Shown: positions 23,661 to 29,081 of the stretch, piece by piece
Numbering within the stretch: the stretch's first letter is position 1
Layout: every line of letters starts with the position of its first letter
Assembly (NCBI GenBank): GCA_009774215.1
Contig: VSNH01000029.1
Location: 1 to 29,081, forward strand
Source of the DNA: Lachnospiraceae bacterium
Lineage (GTDB): Bacteria; Bacillota; Clostridia; Lachnospirales; Lachnospiraceae
DNA: 29,081 nt
Direction: 5' to 3'
The notes under the pieces: generated by a model
What the model was told of the DNA's origin: nothing
What the model saw: the letters and a program-made list of their open reading frames with translations, nothing else
Databases searched by the model: none
Made by a program: the position numbers and the translations under genes

Positions 23661-24596
23661 ATGGAATTTAAGCACACCTCAGTGCTCCTTGAAGAAACCA
23701 TAGAAAATCTGGACATCAAACCGCAGGGCATCTATCTGGACGGCACCCTTGGCGGCGGCGGACATGCTTACGAGGTGGCGGGCAGGCTTACGGGAACCGG
23801 CAGGCTGATCGGGATCGACCAGGATGAGGATGCGCTTGCGGCGGCAGGGAAGCGGCTGGAACCGTATAGGGAGCGGGTTACTTTGATCCGCGACAATTAT
23901 GCCAACGCGGCGGGGGCGCTGGCGGGCATCGGCGTATATGGCGTGGACGGCATCGTGCTTGATCTGGGCGTCTCCTCCTATCAGCTCGACAATGAGGAGA
24001 GAGGTTTCTCCTACCGATATGACGCGCCGCTCGACATGCGGATGGACAGGAGACAGACTTTAAGCGCGAAAGAAATTGTAAACGAGTATTCGGAAAATGA
24101 GCTTTCCCGTATTTTGCGGGATTACGGGGAAGAAAAATTTGCGAAGAACATAGCGAAGCATATTGTGGCGGCGAGGAAGGACAAGCCTTTAGAGATGACA
24201 GGAGAGCTGAACGAGATCATAAAGGCTTCCATCCCGGCGAAAATGCGCGCCACGGGAGGGCATCCGTCCAAGCGGACTTTTCAGGCGATACGAATTGCAT
24301 GTAACAGAGAACTGGAAGTATTGCAGGATTCTTTGGACGGGCTGATTGCGCTTCTGAATCCGGGCGGAAGGCTCTGTGTGATCACGTTTCATTCGCTGGA
24401 AGACCGGATTGTAAAGTCCGGCTTCCGGAAAAATGAGAATCCGTGTACATGCCCGCCGGATTTTCCGGTCTGCGTATGCGGAAAGGTCGCAAAGGGGAAA
24501 GTGATCACGAAAAAGCCGATCCTTCCTACCGAAGAGGAGACGAAGGAAAACAGCAGGGCGAAAAGTGCGAAACTTCGGGTGTTCGAGAAAAGATAA
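23661..24596 (+). CDS. rsmH: 16S rRNA (cytosine-1402-N4)-methyltransferase RsmH (MraW)
   Basis: Methylates N4 of C1402 in the 30S decoding site. The start is ATG 23661 (MEFKHTSVLLEE), which fits the family and follows AAGAGGA; the frame is open from 23592, but that extension runs through the palindromes. Of 311 residues, the SAM loop is YLDGTLGGGGHA (25-36), then GIDQDEDAL, VLDLGVSSYQLD, ERGFSYRYDAPLDMRMD and the C-terminal VITFHSLEDRIVK. A Cys pair region (CTCPPDFPVCVCGK) precedes the basic end. Standard second gene of the division cluster. Confidence 0.96.
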   Translation: MEFKHTSVLLEETIENLDIKPQGIYLDGTLGGGGHAYEVAGRLTGTGRLIGIDQDEDALAAAGKRLEPYRERVTLIRDNYANAAGALAGIGVYGVDGIVLDLGVSSYQLDNEERGFSYRYDAPLDMRMDRRQTLSAKEIVNEYSENELSRILRDYGEEKFAKNIAKHIVAARKDKPLEMTGELNEIIKASIPAKMRATGGHPSKRTFQAIRIACNRELEVLQDSLDGLIALLNPGGRLCVITFHSLEDRIVKSGFRKNENPCTCPPDFPVCVCGKVAKGKVITKKPILPTEEETKENSRAKSAKLRVFEKR

Positions 24597-24696
24597 ACGG
24601 CGGCAGACACGGGGATAGGGATGCGGCCGTCGGGGAGTACATAAAAAGAGGGAAAACGTTCAGTGAGAGCAAAATAAAGAGGGGAAATGGAAAATC

Positions 24697-25155
24697 ATGG
24701 CAGCGACAAGGCAAAACGCATATTATGTGCGCGGTAATACGGTCAGGAATATACAGCCGGAGAGAAGGACTGACGACAGACCGAAGAAAAAAGTGAATAA
24801 CACGGTGAGAAGAAACAGGGAGAGGGCAAAGCACATGAGCCCCGGCTATGTTCTGTTTCTGGGCGCCGCTCTGATTGCCACCGGCATCATTCTGGTATAT
24901 TATATCGGACTGCAGTCGGACATCACAAACAGCGTGAAGCATATCGCAACACTGGAGAGAGAACTTAACGCTTTAAAGGTTGCCAATGAGGAGGATTACA
25001 GCAGAATTACAAGCAGCGTGGATCTGGAGGAGATCAGAAGGATCGCGATTCAGGAGCTGGGTATGCAGTATGCGCAGGAAGGGCAGATTATTTCCTTCGC
25101 CAGTGAAAACAGCGACTATGTGAAGCAGATGGCGGAAATCCCGCAGCAGGAATAA
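24697..25155 (+). CDS. ftsL: Cell division protein FtsL-like
   Basis: A small bitopic membrane protein expected to join FtsB/DivIC in the divisome. Sequence identity in this family is low, so position between rsmH and a PBP carries much of the call. The 152 residues show a basic cytoplasmic tail (1-47), one TM helix (about 50-71, YVLFLGAALIATGIILVYYI) and an extracytoplasmic coiled coil (about 75-110). Then come IRRIAIQELGMQYAQEGQII, which matches the FtsL/DivIC C-terminal pattern, and a Gln-rich end. GAGGGGAAA precedes the ATG. The next gene starts 12 bp later. Confidence 0.85.
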   Translation: MAATRQNAYYVRGNTVRNIQPERRTDDRPKKKVNNTVRRNRERAKHMSPGYVLFLGAALIATGIILVYYIGLQSDITNSVKHIATLERELNALKVANEEDYSRITSSVDLEEIRRIAIQELGMQYAQEGQIISFASENSDYVKQMAEIPQQE

Positions 25156-25167
25156 GCAGGTGATTGT

Positions 25168-27486
25168 TTGGGTGATAAGAGAAGAAGTTCCGTACTGAAA
25201 TTTACAATAAAAATGCAGAAGAAGCTGCTGGTGCTGTTTTTGTTTATCCTGGCGGCTTTCGTGGGGCTCAGTGTCCGGCTGTTTCTGATTAACAGGGACA
25301 ACGGGGAGGAGTACAAGAAACAGGTATTGTCGCATCAGGAGTACGACTCCACGATAATACCTTTTAAACGTGGAGAGATTGTGGATTCCAACGGCACGGT
25401 GCTGGCGGTGAGCAACAAGGTTTACAACGTCATTTTGGACACCAGACTGCTGCTTCGGAAGGAGGAGTATCTGGAGCCGACCTTAAACGCGCTGAAGCGT
25501 TTCTTTGATATCGATTCTGAGCCGGTGAGGGCCTACATAGCAGAGCATCCGAACTCCGCTTACTATGTGATGGCTAAACGGGTGGAATATGAGAAAAAAA
25601 CAGCCTTCGAGGAATTCTGTGCCGACGAGGAACAGGGAGCCAACATCAAGGGTGTCTGGTTTGAGGACGAGTATAAGAGAGAGTACCCCAACGGCTCACT
25701 GGCCTGTGATCTGGTCGGGTTTACCACAGGAGACAATGCGGGCACCTATGGGCTGGAGGAGTATTATAATGATATTTTAAGCGGCACGAACGGCAGGGAA
25801 TACGGCTATCTCAATGATGATTCCACACTGGAGCGCACGACCATTGCGGCGAAGGACGGCAACAACATCCAGCTCAGTCTGGACGCGAACATTCAGGCCA
25901 TTGTAGAAAAATATCTCAAGGAGTTTAATGAGGAGTATAAAGACAACGCCAGACCCGGCAACGGCGCGGAGAATATCGGCTGTGTCATTATGGATCCGAA
26001 CAGCGCCAGCGTGCTGGCTATGGCGAGCTACCCGGTCTTTGACTTAAACGACGTCAGAAATACGGAGAATCTGATTGGGATGCCGCTTCTTGACAAGGAC
26101 GGGAAACGGGTTAAGACGGACGGCGTAGCGGAATATGTGACGCAGGAATCGATCGCGGGGATGAACGACGAGGTCATGTACCAGCACTTGAATGCGCTGT
26201 GGAAAAATTTCTGCATTGTGGATGCCTACGAACCGGGCTCCGTGTTCAAGCCCTTTACGGTGGCGGCGGCTCTGGAGAGCGGCGCCATCACCGGCAACGA
26301 GACTTACAACTGTGAGGGATATCTTCATGTGGGCGATCACGACATCGCATGTCACCAGACCTTTGGGGATGGCCCGCTTACGGTGCAGCAGGGCGTGGAG
26401 CGTTCCTGCAACGTGGTGCTGATGAATGTGGCGTTTGCGCTTGGCAAGACGGAATTTGTGAACTATCAGCACAGTTTTAACTTCGGCTTGAAAACCAACA
26501 TCGATCTGGCAGGCGAGGCGCGGACGGCGAGCATGATCTATCATGAGGATAACATCGGCATGACGGATCTTGCAACCAACTCCTTCGGACAGAGCTTTAA
26601 CGCCACCATGATTCAGATGATCACGGGCTTCTGTTCCCTGATTAACGGCGGCTATTACTATGCGCCCCATGTGGCGAGCCGCATCACGACGGCGGATGGC
26701 GCTACGATAGAAAATATCGAGCCAAGACTTTTGAAGCAGACCATTTCCCGGTCTACCAGCGATACGATTATCGAATACTGCAACACGGTGGTGAGTGGGG
26801 AAAACGGCACAGGACATACGGCAAGGCCCGCGGGCTATATGATAGGCGGAAAGACGGGGACGGCGGAGACGCTGCCGCGTGGCAATAATGAGTATGTGGT
26901 GTCCTTTATGGGATATGCGCCCACAGATGACCCGCAGGTGGTCATTTATGTGGTAGTGGACAGGCCAAATGTAGTTTTTCAGGACGACGCGAAATACGCC
27001 ACCAGAATTGTGAAAAAGATTTTGACGGAAGTGCTCCCCTATATGAATATCTTTATGACGGAGGAGCTGAGCGATACGGAGCGGGAGGAGCTGGAGCAGC
27101 TCCAGATTCAGATCAGGACACCCCAGACTGCGGAGCCGGAGGAAGAACTGGACGAGGAGGGCAATCCGATCCCGAAAGAAGGGGAAGAAGGCAGTCCCGC
27201 AGAGGGTGAGGGCGCCGGACCTGCAGAGGGAGAGGAAGGCGCGGAAGGTTCGGAGGAGGAACCGACAGGGCCAAATGAGGCGTGGAGAGATTTCCCGGTA
27301 GATCCTGAGACCGGCTATTTGGTAGACCCGGCAACGGGAGACTATTATGATCCGCAGATCGGCACCCGGGTGGGCAGCGGTAAGTCTTCCGATGAGGAGT
27401 CCGGGGAAAATGCCGGAGAAGATACCGGGGGCGTGTGGTCGCCCGCTCCGCCGCCGGGAGACGGGGAAGACACAGGGGAACCTTAA
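25168..27486 (+). CDS. Class B penicillin-binding protein (FtsI/PBP2B-like), acidic C-terminal tail
   Basis: A septal-type peptidoglycan transpeptidase. The start is probably TTG 25168, with AGGTGA five bases upstream; ATG 25213 is the alternative. The 772 residues have one TM anchor (about 19-40), a dimerisation/pedestal region with IVDSNGTVLA, and the transpeptidase domain. All three active-site boxes are present: Ser358-Val-Phe-Lys361 (EPGSVFKPF), Ser413-Cys-Asn415 and Lys562-Thr-Gly564 (GGKTGTAE). About 120 residues after the catalytic domain are rich in Glu, Pro and Gly (PKEGEEGSPAEGEG) and look disordered, with two similar short motifs, DPETGYLVDP and DPATGDYYDP. No PASTA repeat is visible. 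Whether it is FtsI or SpoVD cannot be settled, as two such genes lie in tandem. Confidence 0.92.
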   Translation: MGDKRRSSVLKFTIKMQKKLLVLFLFILAAFVGLSVRLFLINRDNGEEYKKQVLSHQEYDSTIIPFKRGEIVDSNGTVLAVSNKVYNVILDTRLLLRKEEYLEPTLNALKRFFDIDSEPVRAYIAEHPNSAYYVMAKRVEYEKKTAFEEFCADEEQGANIKGVWFEDEYKREYPNGSLACDLVGFTTGDNAGTYGLEEYYNDILSGTNGREYGYLNDDSTLERTTIAAKDGNNIQLSLDANIQAIVEKYLKEFNEEYKDNARPGNGAENIGCVIMDPNSASVLAMASYPVFDLNDVRNTENLIGMPLLDKDGKRVKTDGVAEYVTQESIAGMNDEVMYQHLNALWKNFCIVDAYEPGSVFKPFTVAAALESGAITGNETYNCEGYLHVGDHDIACHQTFGDGPLTVQQGVERSCNVVLMNVAFALGKTEFVNYQHSFNFGLKTNIDLAGEARTASMIYHEDNIGMTDLATNSFGQSFNATMIQMITGFCSLINGGYYYAPHVASRITTADGATIENIEPRLLKQTISRSTSDTIIEYCNTVVSGENGTGHTARPAGYMIGGKTGTAETLPRGNNEYVVSFMGYAPTDDPQVVIYVVVDRPNVVFQDDAKYATRIVKKILTEVLPYMNIFMTEELSDTEREELEQLQIQIRTPQTAEPEEELDEEGNPIPKEGEEGSPAEGEGAGPAEGEEGAEGSEEEPTGPNEAWRDFPVDPETGYLVDPATGDYYDPQIGTRVGSGKSSDEESGENAGEDTGGVWSPAPPPGDGEDTGEP

Positions 27487-27498
27487 ATAGCGCGAAGT

Positions 27499-27557
27499 GA
27501 GAATAACCTCAGAAAAAGGATAATAGATTATATTAATACCTTTTTGTGAGGTTTCTC
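27499..27557 (+). other. Long hairpin between the two PBP genes
   Basis: Paired segments: GAGA (27499-27502) with 27554-27557, AACCTCA (27505-27511) with TGAGGTT (27547-27553), and AAAAAGG (27513-27519) with CCTTTTT (27539-27545), with one mismatch and a 2-nt bulge, about 18 bp in all. The loop is AT-only apart from one G. It covers a GAGGT that could serve ATG 27562, but leaves GGAAGGGAG before ATG 27574 free. No T-run follows, so it may be an mRNA stability or attenuation element. Confidence 0.6.
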
Positions 27558-27573
27558 TTTGATGGAAGGGAGT

Positions 27574-29081
27574 ATGAACCATAAAACATACCACAGGAGT
27601 AAGACGGTGACGGTGTTCTTCCTGTGTGTGCTGGCGCTTCTCGGTCTGGCGGGAAGGCTGGTCTATCTCATGGTGTTCCAGTCTGAGTATTATACGATGA
27701 AGGCAAGGGAGCTGCACGAGAGAGAAAGGAGTATCAAGGCGGCCAGAGGGCGCATCATAGATGCCAACGGTAAAATTCTGGCGGACAATAAGACGGTCTG
27801 CACGGTTTCCGTGATTCACAGCCAGATTACGGACGCGGAGGAAGTGATCGCCGTCCTCTCCAAAGAGTTGGGATTGTCGGAGGAGTATGTGAGAAAACGG
27901 GTGGAGAAGTATTCCTCCATCGAGAAGATTAAGAGTAACGTAGATAAGGCAGTGGGTGATGCCATCAGAGCGAGAGCCATTGACGGGGTCAAGGTGGATG
28001 AGGACTACAAGCGCTATTATCCTTATGATACGCTGGCATCCAAGGCGCTAGGGTTTACCGGTGGGGATAATCAGGGCATTATAGGGCTGGAAGTGGTTTA
28101 TGAGGAATATCTGGCGGGTGAAGCGGGAACGATCTTAACGGTGACCGACGCCAAGGGCGTGGAGCAGGACGAGGAGGGAGAGCAGCGGGTGGAGCCGGTG
28201 AGCGGCCGCGATCTCTATGTCAGTCTGGATATCAATATCCAGAGCTACGCCACCCAGCTTGCAAAACAGACCATGGAGACGAAGGAAGCGGATCGGGTTT
28301 CTATTCTGGTGATGAATCCTCAGAACGGGGAGATTCTTGCCATGGTGGATGTACCGGAGTTTGACTTAAACAATCCGTACACGCTGCCGGACGGTATGGA
28401 TGCGCTTGCTTTTTCCGAGAAGAAACGGCAGGAGCTGTTAAACGCCATGTGGAGAAACGGCTGCATCAATGACACTTACGAGCCGGGTTCCACCTTCAAA
28501 ATCGTCACGGCGGCTGCGGGGCTGGAATCCGGAGCGGTGAAGCCCACGGATACTTTCAACTGTCCCGGTTTTATCATGGTGGAAGATCGGAAGATCCGCT
28601 GTCACAAAGTGGGCGGACATGGTGCGGAGGATTTCGTGCAGGGAACGATGAACTCCTGCAATCCTGTCTTTATCACGGTCGGACTGCGCATAGGCGTGGA
28701 GCGGTATTACTCTTACTTCCGGCAGTTCGGGCTTCTGGATAAGACGGGAATCGACCTGCCGGGCGAGGCGGGAACAATCATGCACAAGATGGAAAACATC
28801 GGTCCGGTGGAGCTTGCGACCATCTCTTTCGGGCAGTCCTTCCAGATCACGCCGATCCAGCTCGCCACCACGGCGGCCTCCATCGTCAACGGCGGCAGGC
28901 GCATCACGCCGCATTTTGCCGTGCGTGCGGTGTCGGCGGACGGCAGCGACAGCCAGTCCTTCACCTATCCGGTGAGGGAGCATGTGGTGTCCGAAGAAAC
29001 CTCCGAAACCATGCGGTACATCTTGGAGCAGGTGGTGGCGGAAGGCAGCGGCAGAAACGGTGCGGTGGAAGGGTACCGGGT
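27574..29081 (+). CDS. Second class B penicillin-binding protein (SpoVD/FtsI-like), partial
   Basis: The frame is open to the window edge (about 502 residues seen). The start is ATG 27574 (MNHKTYHRSKTVTVFF) after GGAAGGGAG, or the in-frame ATG 27562. A TM anchor (about 12-30, VFFLCVLALLGLAGRLVYLM) is followed by RGRIIDANGKILADN, the class B pedestal start. The transpeptidase domain shows the active-site box STFK (YEPGSTFKIVT) and SCN (MNSCNPVF); the KTG box should lie just past the end. It is shorter up to the SxxK than the upstream PBP. Two adjacent class B PBPs after ftsL fit a division enzyme plus a sporulation-type SpoVD, but which is which is not resolved. Confidence 0.92.
   Translation, partial: MNHKTYHRSKTVTVFFLCVLALLGLAGRLVYLMVFQSEYYTMKARELHERERSIKAARGRIIDANGKILADNKTVCTVSVIHSQITDAEEVIAVLSKELGLSEEYVRKRVEKYSSIEKIKSNVDKAVGDAIRARAIDGVKVDEDYKRYYPYDTLASKALGFTGGDNQGIIGLEVVYEEYLAGEAGTILTVTDAKGVEQDEEGEQRVEPVSGRDLYVSLDINIQSYATQLAKQTMETKEADRVSILVMNPQNGEILAMVDVPEFDLNNPYTLPDGMDALAFSEKKRQELLNAMWRNGCINDTYEPGSTFKIVTAAAGLESGAVKPTDTFNCPGFIMVEDRKIRCHKVGGHGAEDFVQGTMNSCNPVFITVGLRIGVERYYSYFRQFGLLDKTGIDLPGEAGTIMHKMENIGPVELATISFGQSFQITPIQLATTAASIVNGGRRITPHFAVRAVSADGSDSQSFTYPVREHVVSEETSETMRYILEQVVAEGSGRNGAVEGYR

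Noticed and set aside
26044..27819. 591-codon open frame on the minus strand
   Set aside because: It lies opposite the first PBP gene and the start of the second, in GC-rich codons that avoid antisense stops. Its translation is His/Arg-rich with no motif, while the plus strand has full catalytic boxes.
1..29081. CRISPR array, tRNA, rRNA, insertion sequence or phage gene
   Set aside because: No regularly spaced repeats of CRISPR type, no cloverleaf or rRNA-like stretch, and no transposase or integrase frame was seen in any intergenic gap.

Overview
The window reads as a chromosomal housekeeping segment of a Gram-positive, meso-diaminopimelate-type Clostridia, most likely a Lachnospiraceae member. 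This is inferred from gene content and order: a SCIFF-type radical SAM maturase next to a fused SecDF, a priA-def-fmt-peptidase-rsmB-rlmN-stp-prkC-rsgA run, and an mraZ-rsmH-ftsL-PBP-PBP division cluster. All convincing genes lie on the + strand. Most of the DNA is GC-rich, except one AT-richer islet. I found no tRNA, rRNA, CRISPR array, transposase or phage gene.

Layout. 1-2700: the C-terminal end of a SCIFF maturase (cut by the window edge), then secDF two bases later. 2771-4726: recJ with its own likely promoter and a clean terminator. 4866-17841: a long co-directional cluster starting with murE (promoter at 4866-4894), then priA, def, fmt, a membrane zinc peptidase, rsmB, rlmN, a PP2C phosphatase, a PASTA Ser/Thr kinase and rsgA. 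It links peptidoglycan precursor synthesis, replication restart, N-terminal formyl-methionine processing, rRNA modification, ribosome assembly and cell-wall-sensing phosphorylation. 17842-20721: a 463-bp gene-poor stretch with a terminator, followed by an AT-rich two-gene islet of unrecognised function (a winged-helix-like protein and a three-TM membrane protein). 20722-22901: ychF, lgt and a terminator. 22979-29081: the start of the division and cell-wall cluster, with a promoter, four MraZ-box-like repeats at a 10-bp period, mraZ, rsmH, ftsL and two tandem class B penicillin-binding proteins; the second runs off the window.

The least ordinary signals are non-coding. Two copies of a composite palindromic element lie just before rsmB and rsgA and share an identical 10-bp hairpin stem. 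Similarly built, less similar palindrome clusters precede lgt and rsmH, and a possible degenerate copy precedes the zinc peptidase gene. The islet has a textbook promoter containing a palindrome, and a terminator-like hairpin overlapping the translation start region of its second gene. SecDF has Ala where the conserved SecF-half Asp is expected. None of this proves a new system; the palindromic elements and the islet are the best candidates for follow-up.
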